DNA from: Chitinophagaceae bacterium
GTDB lineage: Bacteria; Bacteroidota; Bacteroidia; Chitinophagales; Chitinophagaceae
NCBI GenBank assembly: GCA_025360525.1
Contig: JANYCA010000107.1
Span: 1 to 39,792 of the forward strand
Reading direction: 5' to 3'
Length of the DNA: 39,792 bases
Shown: positions 32,053 through 39,792 of the stretch, piece after piece
Position numbering within the stretch: position 1 is the stretch's first letter
Layout of the letters: each line of letters begins with the position of its first letter
Notes under the pieces: generated by a model
Seen by the model: the letters and a program-made list of their open reading frames with translations, nothing else
What the model was told of the DNA's origin: nothing
Database searches by the model: none
Program-made: the position numbers and the translations under genes

Positions 32053-32937
32053 TTGTTACCAGTTAACACCGCAAGAAAGCAATTCTTTCGCCGTATCGTA
32101 AATAAAGAATTGCCGAAGGAACCAACCGATTTTTTTGGCCATGTTGAAGCGTTTCGCTGGCACCTGGTGCGGAGTGTAGTGGCCTGGCTGGCGGCGGTTA
32201 TACTCATCTTTATAAATATCGACTGGGTGTACGACAATATTATATTGGCGCCGGCTAACCAAACGTTTTTTACTTATGGCGCCTTGTGCAGGTTAGGTAA
32301 CTGGCTGCATTTAGGCGATGCACTTTGCATGCCAGCCATTAAAATTGATTTCCAGGTAACCGAAGTTAACGGCACATTTACTTCTGCCATCAACATCGCC
32401 ATGATTGGCGGCTTAATCGCTGCTTTTCCATATATCTGCTGGGAACTATGGCGTTTTATTAAACCTGCCCTCTCCAGTAAAGAAAAAAAATATAGTCGTG
32501 GTGGCATATTCTGGGTATCGTTTTTCTTTTTTACCGGTTCATTATTTGGGTACTATTTGTTAGCTCCTTTTACGTTCAATTTTTTGGCAGGTTTTACGCT
32601 GGGCAAGTCGGGAATGATACAATACCGGCCTTCCGTGAACGATTATGTGGATAGTCTTACCAACCTTATACTTGGCTGTGGCATTGCTTTTGAGCTTCCT
32701 GTCTTTTGCTTTATACTGGCTAAAATTGGCCTGGTTACCGGTACGCTTCTTAAAAAATATTTCAAGTTTGCATTTGTAGTTATTTTAGTTGCTGCAGCAA
32801 TTATTACCCCATCACCCGACTGGACAAGCCAGTTCCTGGTAGCCGTTCCATTAGTAATGCTGTATTGGATAAGCATAATGATTGCAACAAGAGTGGAAAA
32901 GCAACGAGCAAATGAAAAAAATGAAAATCTGCAATAA
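32053..32937 (+). CDS. tatC: Sec-independent translocase subunit TatC
   Basis: A 294-residue, six-helix receptor of the Tat system. The N-terminal recognition site is PTDFFGHVEAFRWHLVR. Further marks are FIKPALSSKEKKY, GGIFWVSFFFFTGSLFGYYLL, GIAFELPVFCFILAKIGLV and AAAIITPSPDWTSQFLVAVPL. The start is TTG at 32053: an in-frame TAA at 32044-32046 excludes anything upstream and the next Met is about 90 residues in. A second TTG (codon 20) would also leave the domain whole. Linked to tatA by a 183-bp gap. Confidence 0.9.
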   Translation: MLPVNTARKQFFRRIVNKELPKEPTDFFGHVEAFRWHLVRSVVAWLAAVILIFINIDWVYDNIILAPANQTFFTYGALCRLGNWLHLGDALCMPAIKIDFQVTEVNGTFTSAINIAMIGGLIAAFPYICWELWRFIKPALSSKEKKYSRGGIFWVSFFFFTGSLFGYYLLAPFTFNFLAGFTLGKSGMIQYRPSVNDYVDSLTNLILGCGIAFELPVFCFILAKIGLVTGTLLKKYFKFAFVVILVAAAIITPSPDWTSQFLVAVPLVMLYWISIMIATRVEKQRANEKNENLQ

Positions 32938-33247
32938 CATGCTATTTTAATTTTTGTTAGGCAGATTTGGTTTCTAAATAGTTTAAAGGGCACTTCAATT
33001 AAGAGGTGCCTTTTTTATTTGCCTCCTATTTTTTGTAGCTGTTAAAAAAAACAAAAAGAAATGATGGTTTTGTAAATCCGCTTTTTATTAACTACCGTAT
33101 GTTAAAGAAATTGATACTATTTGTTTTACCTGGGCAAATGATATAATGACGAAAGGAAAAATATTTATAAGCCCCTAATTTTAAAGGAAATACGCATCTA
33201 CTGGCGAATAATTTTTTAACGGAAGATTATTAGTACATCTGTTTATC
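32938..33247. other. Spacer between tatC and the His-rich gene
   Basis: 310 bp containing the tatC terminator at 32989-33016 and then AT-rich DNA that presumably holds the promoter of the His-rich/TonB receptor unit. No clear TAnnTTTG box or metal-regulator operator was recognised. Confidence 0.4.
32989..33016 (+). terminator. Terminator after tatC
   Basis: Stem ggcacttc (32989-32996) with gaggtgcc (33003-33010), one G-T pair, followed by ttttttattt. It ends the Tat block. Confidence 0.75.
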
Positions 33248-33619
33248 ATGAAAAAAGTTTTTTTATATCTACTACTGTTTATATACATATTGGGTGTAAT
33301 AAAACCAACACTACCCTTTGTTTATAATGCTGTGGAGCATGCTTTTTTTTACCAACATCATATTGCAACAGTGCACAAGGTGAACGGAAAACAACATGTA
33401 CACCACGAGTTTATACGGGAAGCCAAAAAAGAAAATTCAGGCAATAACAATGCAGATGCTAAAAAATTAATTCCTACAGATGAACATATTTTTCTACCCT
33501 TCTGTTATATGCCACCTACATCCATCTTTGTGGACCAAAGGTTTAGTCTTGACGTTTCTAAATTGACCTGTAGGCCCATCAACGGCAACTTCCCTCCTCC
33601 CAAACAGCAGTTAGTTTAA
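33248..33619 (+). CDS. Small His-rich exported protein upstream of a TonB receptor
   Basis: A 123-residue protein with an N-terminal hydrophobic segment (KKVFLYLLLFIYILGVIKPT), probably an uncleaved anchor or signal. His is concentrated at HAFFYQHHIATVH and KQHVHHEF. The C-terminus ends NGNFPPPKQQLV. Short proteins of this kind often precede TonB-dependent receptors in Bacteroidota. The His clusters suggest metal binding, perhaps sensing or delivery for the receptor encoded 135 bp downstream. I do not know a named family for it. Confidence 0.65.
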   Translation: MKKVFLYLLLFIYILGVIKPTLPFVYNAVEHAFFYQHHIATVHKVNGKQHVHHEFIREAKKENSGNNNADAKKLIPTDEHIFLPFCYMPPTSIFVDQRFSLDVSKLTCRPINGNFPPPKQQLV

Positions 33620-33754
33620 TTACTCAAATTACACAAGCCAACTTGTTTTCAAAACCTTTAGAATTCAATTTATTGAACTAAAAGGCTATCAACGAGGCAT
33701 GCGATGCATTTAAGCCAAACAACTAACAATTGAAACATTTTTAACCATCTACAA

Positions 33755-36004
33755 ATGGAACAATATAAACAACCCATCATACTCCTCATAATAGCTTTAC
33801 TTTCCATTCTTGGGCAATCAACCTATTCTCAAAACAAAATAAATGGTAAAATAGTAGATGCCGGCAGCAGGCAACCACTGGAATTTGCAACAGTAGCAGA
33901 AGGTAGGGCAAATGGAAATAAAACAACAACAGACCATTATGGAAATTTCAGTCTTACTTCGAAAGCAACTATTGAAACCATTCTAATTTCGTTAGCTGGA
34001 TATACTGCAACGATTATAAAAACTGAAGGACAAACAGAACTAAAAATAGACTTGCAACCCAATGTATTCAACCTGAAAGATGTGATAGTATTACAGAAGA
34101 ACATTGCCACCAAATTCAGTACGCTGGCAAAGATTGATCTTGACCTTAAACCAGTACGAAACACACAGGAATTATTAAGACTGGTACCCGGCCTCTTTAT
34201 TGCCCAACATGCAGGCGGCGGCAAAGCAGAACAAATTTTTCTTCGTGGATTTGATTGCGACCACGGCACCGATGTGCAGGTAAGTGTAGATGGTATGCCG
34301 GTAAATATGGTAAGCCATGCACATGGGCAGGGCTATGCAGATGCACATTTCATTATTCCGGAAACCATTAACAATATAGACTTTGGTGCCGGCCCATATT
34401 ATACGCAACATGGCAACCTAAATACAGCAGGCTATGTATCTTTTGGCACCTACACCAACATACCCACCAGCAGGGTGCAAATAGAAGCCGGTAGATTTGA
34501 TACATACCGTGGACTTGCCATGATTGACCTCATCAAAAAAAACAAGGACAGACAAAGTGCCTGGATAGCTAGTGAATTTAACTATACCAATGGCCCAACA
34601 GACAATAAGCAGTTTTTTAAGCGTTTCAATATTTTTGGAAAATACAATTTTGCCATCAGCAACCGAACACAATTTACCGCAAGTATGTCCTCATTCAGCA
34701 GCAAATGGGATGCCTCGGGACAGGTGCCGGAAAGAGCTGTGGAAAGTGGCCTCATTGATCGCTTTGGCAGCATTGATCCATCGGAAGGTGGCAACACCGA
34801 AAGACATAATGCGAATTTTTTATTGGCACATAAATTTACCAATGGGACCGTATGGGAAAACCAGGCTTTTTACAGCTGGTATAAATTCAATCTTTATTCC
34901 AACTTTACATTTTTTTTAAATGATACCATTAATGGAGATGAAATAAACCAGGCAGAACACCGAAATGTTGTTGGTTATCTGTCTAAAATAAATCGGCAAT
35001 ACAACCTGGGCAGTTTTATACTACAATCCAACTATGGTGCAGGTTTCCGGCATGATGCCACACAAAACAGTCAATTGGCCAATGTGGTAAAAAGACAATT
35101 TTTAAGAAATACAAAATTGGGGGACATTAAAGAAACCAATGGCTTTGCTTATGTACAACAGCAATTAAGCCGGGGCAAATGGCTGATAGATGCAGGGGTA
35201 CGATTAGACTATTTTCACTTTGATTATTTTGATAAAATAAATACACAGCAAAAGCCAGCCCAATCAAAAACTATTGTGAGTCCTAAAATAAATATTCAAT
35301 ACACAGTAAGCCCCCAGGTGCAATTGTATGTAAAAACCGGCAAGGGGTTTCACAGCAACGATACAAGAGTAGTAGTAGCCAATAATGGAAAAGAGATATT
35401 ACCTGCCGCATATGGTTCGGATATTGGCATCATACTTAAACCTACAAGCAAGTTACTGATCAATATTGCTGCCTGGTACCTGCATCTTAACCAGGAGTTT
35501 GTTTATGTAGGCGATGATGGCAATATAGAACCAAGTGGAAAATCGAGGCGGGAGGGGATTGATGTGATTGCCCGATACCAGTTTTCAAAAAACATTTTTG
35601 TCAACATGAACCTGAACTTTACCAAGCCGAGGGCAATCGGTGAAAAGAAAGGAGAAGACTATATTCCGCTGGCACCAACTGCTACCAGTACCGGCGGACT
35701 GTTTTATAAGGCCACAAAGGGTTTCAACGGAAGTATTACTTATCGGGATATTAAAAGCAGACCAGCAAATAATGACAATTCTATTGTTGCAAAAGGCTAT
35801 TTTTTATTGGATGCTTCTCTCAATTATACACAATCAAAATATGAAATTGGTCTTGCCATGGAAAACCTGCTGAATGTGAAATGGAACGAAGCACAGTTTG
35901 CCACAACATCAAGATTAAGAAACGAAATAGGAGAAACATCCGAACTGAATTTTACACCTGGTACACCTTTTTTTCTAAGGGTAAAATTTGCAGTATTTTT
36001 TTAA
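33755..36004 (+). CDS. TonB-dependent outer-membrane receptor
   Basis: A 749-residue outer-membrane receptor. The signal peptide ends near STYSQ. A CarboxypepD-reg-like domain (KINGKIVDAGSRQPLEFATV, residues about 28-110) precedes the plug: NTQELLRLVPGLFIAQHAGG, EQIFLRGFDCDHGTDVQVSV and DGMPVNMVSHAHGQGYADAH. A roughly 500-residue beta-barrel follows and closes with an aromatic strand (PFFLRVKFAVFF). The plug loop is unusually rich in Asp and His, suiting a metal or metal-chelate ligand. No SusD partner follows, so it is not a glycan transporter. It sits at the end of the HupE/DUF4331/ferritin/Tat region. The ligand is unknown. Confidence 0.88.
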   Translation: MEQYKQPIILLIIALLSILGQSTYSQNKINGKIVDAGSRQPLEFATVAEGRANGNKTTTDHYGNFSLTSKATIETILISLAGYTATIIKTEGQTELKIDLQPNVFNLKDVIVLQKNIATKFSTLAKIDLDLKPVRNTQELLRLVPGLFIAQHAGGGKAEQIFLRGFDCDHGTDVQVSVDGMPVNMVSHAHGQGYADAHFIIPETINNIDFGAGPYYTQHGNLNTAGYVSFGTYTNIPTSRVQIEAGRFDTYRGLAMIDLIKKNKDRQSAWIASEFNYTNGPTDNKQFFKRFNIFGKYNFAISNRTQFTASMSSFSSKWDASGQVPERAVESGLIDRFGSIDPSEGGNTERHNANFLLAHKFTNGTVWENQAFYSWYKFNLYSNFTFFLNDTINGDEINQAEHRNVVGYLSKINRQYNLGSFILQSNYGAGFRHDATQNSQLANVVKRQFLRNTKLGDIKETNGFAYVQQQLSRGKWLIDAGVRLDYFHFDYFDKINTQQKPAQSKTIVSPKINIQYTVSPQVQLYVKTGKGFHSNDTRVVVANNGKEILPAAYGSDIGIILKPTSKLLINIAAWYLHLNQEFVYVGDDGNIEPSGKSRREGIDVIARYQFSKNIFVNMNLNFTKPRAIGEKKGEDYIPLAPTATSTGGLFYKATKGFNGSITYRDIKSRPANNDNSIVAKGYFLLDASLNYTQSKYEIGLAMENLLNVKWNEAQFATTSRLRNEIGETSELNFTPGTPFFLRVKFAVFF

Positions 36005-36226
36005 GGGGATCATTTTGTTGTAGCATACAACCATGCAGAAATATTAAAAGAATCTATTTCAAAATTCGCCAAAGCTGCATTGTTATAATATAGCTTTTTT
36101 GTAACGATCAGATAGGAAAATATTTATTCCTTATCTCCTTTTATTAATTGGATAACCCGGCACAGAAGGGAATTTATTATATCGATTGCAATTACTTTTG
36201 CTTAAAATATTTATAATATAATAATT

Positions 36227-36664
36227 ATGGATGATGAGCAATACATGCGGCTGGCATTGCAGCAAGCAAAACAGGCATTTGACGAAGACGAAGTACCAGT
36301 GGGCGCCATCGTTGTGCTCAACAACCAGATAATTGGCAAGGGTTACAACCAGGTAGAGAGGCTAACCGACAGTACCGCACATGCAGAAATAATTGCACTA
36401 ACGGCCGCATTCAATTTCTTGGGTAGTAAATACTTGCCTGAGGCTACTTTGTATGTTACATTGGAACCCTGCCTTATGTGCAGCGGTGCGTTGTACTGGA
36501 GTAAAATTAGTCGGGTGGTGTATGGGGCAAATGATGAAAAGAATGGCTACAAAAAAACAACGGGAATCAATTCTCCTTATCATCCTAAAACAACAGTGGT
36601 GTGTGGTATTTTAAAAGAAGAATGTGCTTTGCTGATGAAGCAATTTTTTAAGGCCAAAAGATAA
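36227..36664 (+). CDS. tadA: tRNA-specific adenosine deaminase TadA
   Basis: A 145-residue zinc deaminase that probably converts adenosine 34 of tRNA-Arg(ACG) to inosine. The zinc site is intact: HAEIIAL (His ligand and catalytic Glu) and PCLMCSGAL (two Cys ligands). DEVPVGAIVV near the N-terminus and SKISRVVYGANDEKNGY are characteristic of TadA. Related nucleoside or guanine deaminases share this fold, but the N-terminal MRLALQQAKQAFDEDEVPVG pattern favours TadA. Monocistronic. Confidence 0.87.
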   Translation: MDDEQYMRLALQQAKQAFDEDEVPVGAIVVLNNQIIGKGYNQVERLTDSTAHAEIIALTAAFNFLGSKYLPEATLYVTLEPCLMCSGALYWSKISRVVYGANDEKNGYKKTTGINSPYHPKTTVVCGILKEECALLMKQFFKAKR

Positions 36665-36678
36665 AATTAAAACGGTAA

Positions 36679-37062
36679 TTAATCAAGCACTACCAATCTT
36701 TTCCTTATTTCGATTTTTCCTTGTATTGTTTTAACAAAATAAATCCCTGCTTGTAATGAAAAAAACATCACCACTTCTTCGTTTCCGTTTACCAGAAGCC
36801 GGTCTTCTTTTCTTACAACATTACCTTTATCATTTATAATTTGCAGTTGGGCCATTCCGGCTTTAAAGCCATTTAATTGCAGCACTACTTTGTTTTTAGA
36901 AGGATTGGGGTACAACTTAGCAGTTGGCTTTGATTCATCATCTACGTTTATTTTTTTTCCCATTACAGGGTTTGTACTGTCTGTAAGGTGCGGAAAGCCT
37001 GTTTGCGCAATACTTAAAGCGACGTTCAATATAAACGCCAGCATTAGAATTATTTTATGCAT
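36679..37062 (-). CDS. Small secreted protein with T9SS sorting domain
   Basis: A 127-residue protein from the ATG at 37062 (MHKIILMLAFILNVALSIAQ, a signal peptide); an upstream in-frame start at 37101 would put 13 polar residues before it. After a short linker (about 30 residues) the rest is a type A T9SS C-terminal domain: AKLYPNPSKNKVVLQLNGF, AQLQIINDKGNVV, LQAGIYFVKTIQGK. There is essentially no cargo between signal and sorting domain. It may be a minimal surface protein or the remnant of a larger one. It converges on tadA. Confidence 0.75.
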   Translation of the reverse strand: MHKIILMLAFILNVALSIAQTGFPHLTDSTNPVMGKKINVDDESKPTAKLYPNPSKNKVVLQLNGFKAGMAQLQIINDKGNVVRKEDRLLVNGNEEVVMFFSLQAGIYFVKTIQGKIEIRKRLVVLD

Positions 37063-37139
37063 GGATTGTTTGGGATGGAATGCCGTTGCAGCCATTATCA
37101 TGCCAATTGTTCTTTAACTATATATTACACGGCATTGAA

Positions 37140-37171
37140 TTTGCAAACTCAACATTAGCACATTAAATTTG
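37140..37171 (+). promoter_or_regulatory. Promoter of the superoxide dismutase gene
   Basis: TTTG at 37140-37143, 20 bp, then TAAATTTG at 37164-37171: a full match to the Bacteroidota TTTG/TAnnTTTG promoter. The ATG follows 38 bp after the -7 box. Confidence 0.75.
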
Positions 37172-37209
37172 TTGTTCATTTATTCATTTAATCAAAACAA
37201 AAAACAATT

Positions 37210-37815
37210 ATGGCATTTACATTACCAGCGCTACCATATGCTCACGAAGCATTAGAGCCACATATTGACACAAAAACAATGCAGATACACCATGGTAAAC
37301 ATCACCAGGCTTATGTAGATAACCTGAATAAAGCCATTACTGGAACAGAAAACGAAAACAAAACGATTGAAGAATTAGTAAAGCATGCAGGTAGTATTTC
37401 TCCAGCAGTTCGTAACAATGGCGGTGGCCATTGGAACCATAGTTTTTTTTGGGAGAGTTTAGCACCTAATGCAGCAGGTACACCATCAGGTGCTTTAGCC
37501 GATGCCATCACCGCAACATTTGGGTCGTTAGATGCATTCAAAGAAAAATTTGCCAATGCAGGCATGACAAGATTCGGCAGCGGCTGGACATGGCTAATTG
37601 TAAAAGATGGAAAACTGGAAGTAAGTTCAACGCCTAACCAGGACAACCCCCTAATGGAAATTGCAGATGTAAAAGGCACGCCCATTTTGGGCTGTGATGT
37701 TTGGGAACATGCTTATTATCTCCATTATCAAAATCGCCGGGCAGATTATTTAGCTGCATTCTGGAATATCGTAAACTGGGATAAGGTGGCTGAACGATTT
37801 GCTGCTTCCAAATAA
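37210..37815 (+). CDS. Superoxide dismutase (Mn/Fe family)
   Basis: A 201-residue superoxide dismutase converting superoxide to oxygen and hydrogen peroxide. Metal ligands are His in [13 protein letters not shown], His in [12 protein letters not shown], and Asp/His in [16 protein letters not shown]. The Gly in NNGGGHWNH together with the Gln in NQDNPLME is the arrangement usual for manganese-preferring enzymes, where iron forms carry the Gln at the first position. Cytoplasmic, as no signal peptide is present. It has its own promoter and terminator. Confidence 0.93.
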   Translation: MAFTLPALPYAHEALEPHIDTKTMQIHHGKHHQAYVDNLNKAITGTENENKTIEELVKHAGSISPAVRNNGGGHWNHSFFWESLAPNAAGTPSGALADAITATFGSLDAFKEKFANAGMTRFGSGWTWLIVKDGKLEVSSTPNQDNPLMEIADVKGTPILGCDVWEHAYYLHYQNRRADYLAAFWNIVNWDKVAERFAASK

Positions 37816-37837
37816 TTAGAATACGTTTTATTTAACC

Positions 37838-37867
37838 AGGCTGCAACTAATACTGCAGCCTTTTTTT
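37838..37867 (+). terminator. Terminator after superoxide dismutase
   Basis: Perfect 8-bp stem (aggctgca 37838-37845, tgcagcct 37854-37861) with an 8-nt loop and a run of seven T (37861-37867). Confidence 0.85.
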
Positions 37868-38331
37868 ATGTTTTTTATTATCTTATTGTTAAGATTTTAA
37901 AAATAGGTATTACTTAATGCAAGGCAAATTTGCTTTAAACCACTTTGTGTACCAGCAACATCCGAAGAACACCCTGTGATAAGTAAAATTTTTAAATAAC
38001 AATACCCTCTTTAGGGTATTGTTTGATATGTTGACTGCCTTTATATTTACATCGGTTTTTCATAGGATATTGGATTTTAAAACGGGGCTGGATTTTTATC
38101 CTGGCCCTTTTTATTTTAACAAGATCTAATCTTTTAATTCGTTTTAATAATTCACCCCATTTTAAGTGAGAAAAAATGATTCTACCATCTCCAGGTTGAA
38201 GCATGCAATTAAAAACTCCATGAATAAAAAGAAGATGAATGCTACCTCTTATAATGATTAATAAGCCGGCTCCAAAAAATTAAAAGAAAATAATTTAAAA
38301 AGAAACTTTTTGCGGTAGTGGGAGCAAAGGG
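37868..38331. other. Gene-poor spacer with two hairpins
   Basis: No credible gene. A perfect 11-bp hairpin lies at 37998-38023 (aacaataccct / agggtattgtt, 4-nt loop). A terminator-like stem lies at 38085-38107 (gggctgg / cctggccc with G-T pairs) followed by tttttatttt. Together they could be the structured parts of a plus-strand small RNA ending near 38117, or unrelated terminators. Confidence 0.4.
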
Positions 38332-39216
38332 TTATGATTGGCGATGAATATAGTATGCAACCGAATCAGTTATTCTAAAGAAATGAATTGTTTTTTCTAT
38401 CACCTGTTCCATAGCCTCCGGAAGGTAATTTACTATCCATGGATGGCGCCTGTCAAATACATGATTACTCTCAACAATAAATAATTCTGCAAGGGGTTGC
38501 CATTCTTTTAGCACATAAGCAACGTCTACAGGTACAGAAAGATCATAACTGCCATGGCAAATTAACAGCGGGATATATAGTTTTTGGACAGCCTTCTTTA
38601 TATCGAGTCTTTTTTCGTGTTGCTGGTAATCAAGAAACAACTGGTAGTACAAAGGCATTTGTTGATAGGTTCGGGTGTTGGTATAATATTGCACCCCTGT
38701 TTGCTCCCATTCAAGCATTTTGTCGGGTGGCCAGTTACCCCAGGGTGTTTTACATTCATTAATACCGGCCCATGTCACCAGCTTTTTTATCCTGGCATCT
38801 TCAGCTGCAAATAATGTGGAAATACCACCTCCCATACTGTGGCCAATCAAATAAATACGGCTTGTATCCATTGCCGCTTCGTGAAGGTTATTTTTATCAC
38901 ACACCCAGTTGGTTACAGTAAGCAGGTCTTCCAGTTCTTTGGTAAAATTGTTTTTTCCAAAAGCATCTAAATCATCAAACTGTTCCGGTTTTTCCGGCGT
39001 AGTTCCATTATAAGAAAAATTAAATTTCACAAATACAAAGCCGGCCTGCGCAAACTTAGTTGCGAATAAATCTGCATTGCCCCAATCTTTAAACCCATTA
39101 AACCCGTGTGCGTAAATAATTACCGGAAGTCGTTCAGCATTGGTATTTACAAATACATCGCAGGTAATGGGTAATTGATTTGGCCCGGGTATGATAATGT
39201 TTTTGTAAACTTTCAT
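38332..39216 (-). CDS. Alpha/beta hydrolase (dienelactone hydrolase/acyl esterase-like)
   Basis: A 294-residue serine hydrolase. The ATG at 39216 (MKVYKNIIIPG) is preferred over an in-frame start nine codons upstream. Oxyanion-hole region is IIYAHGFNGFKDW. The nucleophile elbow is LIGHSMGGGIS with Ser127, the acid is probably in CHGSYDLSVPVDVA, and the catalytic His is in ESNHVFDRRHPW. No signal peptide, so cytoplasmic. It resembles the prolyl oligopeptidase-like/acetyl-esterase group; substrate unknown. Monocistronic. Confidence 0.85.
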   Translation of the reverse strand: MKVYKNIIIPGPNQLPITCDVFVNTNAERLPVIIYAHGFNGFKDWGNADLFATKFAQAGFVFVKFNFSYNGTTPEKPEQFDDLDAFGKNNFTKELEDLLTVTNWVCDKNNLHEAAMDTSRIYLIGHSMGGGISTLFAAEDARIKKLVTWAGINECKTPWGNWPPDKMLEWEQTGVQYYTNTRTYQQMPLYYQLFLDYQQHEKRLDIKKAVQKLYIPLLICHGSYDLSVPVDVAYVLKEWQPLAELFIVESNHVFDRRHPWIVNYLPEAMEQVIEKTIHFFRITDSVAYYIHRQS

Positions 39217-39334
39217 AAATAACTGTGCTGCTAAAGTAAACAATCATCGTATAAAAACTAAAACATAGATATTGAAATTAATTGGTAGTTTGTTTTGCTA
39301 CCCCGCCGCTTACCTACTTATTGATGGTTTTTAC

Positions 39335-39362
39335 AAAAAAAACCGCAAAACAAGGTTTGCGG
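39335..39362 (-). terminator. Terminator after lysS
   Basis: On the minus strand a 7-bp stem (CCGCAAA from 39362-39356, TTTGCGG from 39349-39343) with a 6-nt loop is followed by a run of eight T (39342-39335). Confidence 0.85.
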
Positions 39363-39384
39363 CTCAATACAATCATTGGTTAAT

Positions 39385-39792
<408 letters not shown>

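Noticed and set aside
37992..38204. 70-codon minus-strand ORF of basic composition
   Set aside because: It crosses the perfect hairpin and the terminator-like stem, has no family resemblance and lacks a start signal.

Overview
The window looks like chromosome from a Bacteroidota bacterium, most likely of the Chitinophagia. The signs are roughly 40% G+C, type IX secretion (T9SS) C-terminal sorting domains at 27.3 and 36.7 kb, a TonB receptor with a CarboxypepD-reg-like domain, DUF4331 and DUF6922 proteins, promoters of the form TTTG-N20-TAnnTTTG, and a tRNA gene with no encoded CCA. The species cannot be named from the sequence alone.

Layout. 0-7.2 kb: the 5' tip of an IS4-family transposase, a GH106-like alpha-L-rhamnosidase lipoprotein, a small basic protein, a two-domain universal stress protein, a methionine aminotransferase and a mannose-1-phosphate guanylyltransferase. 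7.5-11.2 kb: recQ, a zinc alcohol dehydrogenase and tRNA-Phe. 11.2-13.5 kb: a decayed defence island (below). 13.6-17.1 kb: rmuC, a tiny secreted Cys/Lys-rich protein, a YjjG-type HAD nucleotidase and an SDR oxidoreductase. 17.1-19.8 kb: hypA, hypB and a UreH/NiCoT-type nickel permease, preceded by two membrane proteins. 19.9-24.6 kb: ACT protein, class I glutamine amidotransferase, DUF1569 protein, and an aldehyde dehydrogenase / glutathione peroxidase / SDR operon. 25-36 kb: HupE/UreJ protein, TPR protein, T9SS-exported DUF4331 protein, two Tat-exported ferritin-like proteins, tatA, tatC, a His-rich small protein and a TonB receptor. 36.2-39.8 kb: tadA, a small T9SS-sorted protein, a Mn/Fe superoxide dismutase, an alpha/beta hydrolase and the 3' end of lysS.

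The most notable stretch is the 2.3 kb after tRNA-Phe. It holds fragments of several defence systems: an orphan 30-bp repeat of type I-B character; two broken copies of the 5' end of cas4, about 88% identical over 75 bp; two units of a 47/30-bp repeat pattern resembling type II-C arrays of Bacteroidota; and a frameshifted N-terminus of hsdM whose homology stops exactly at the edge of a CRISPR repeat. An apparently intact AbiEii-type nucleotidyltransferase and its DUF6922 partner, plus an acidic Cys-containing protein of unknown function, survive among them.

The second theme is metal handling. HypA, HypB and a permease with an HX4DH nickel motif lie 6 kb from a HupE/UreJ-TPR-DUF4331 operon. 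That operon is divergent from a ferritin-like/Tat block and a TonB receptor whose plug is rich in His and Asp. No hydrogenase or urease structural gene is present, so the metal and the client enzyme are inferences. The remaining genes are ordinary housekeeping and stress functions.
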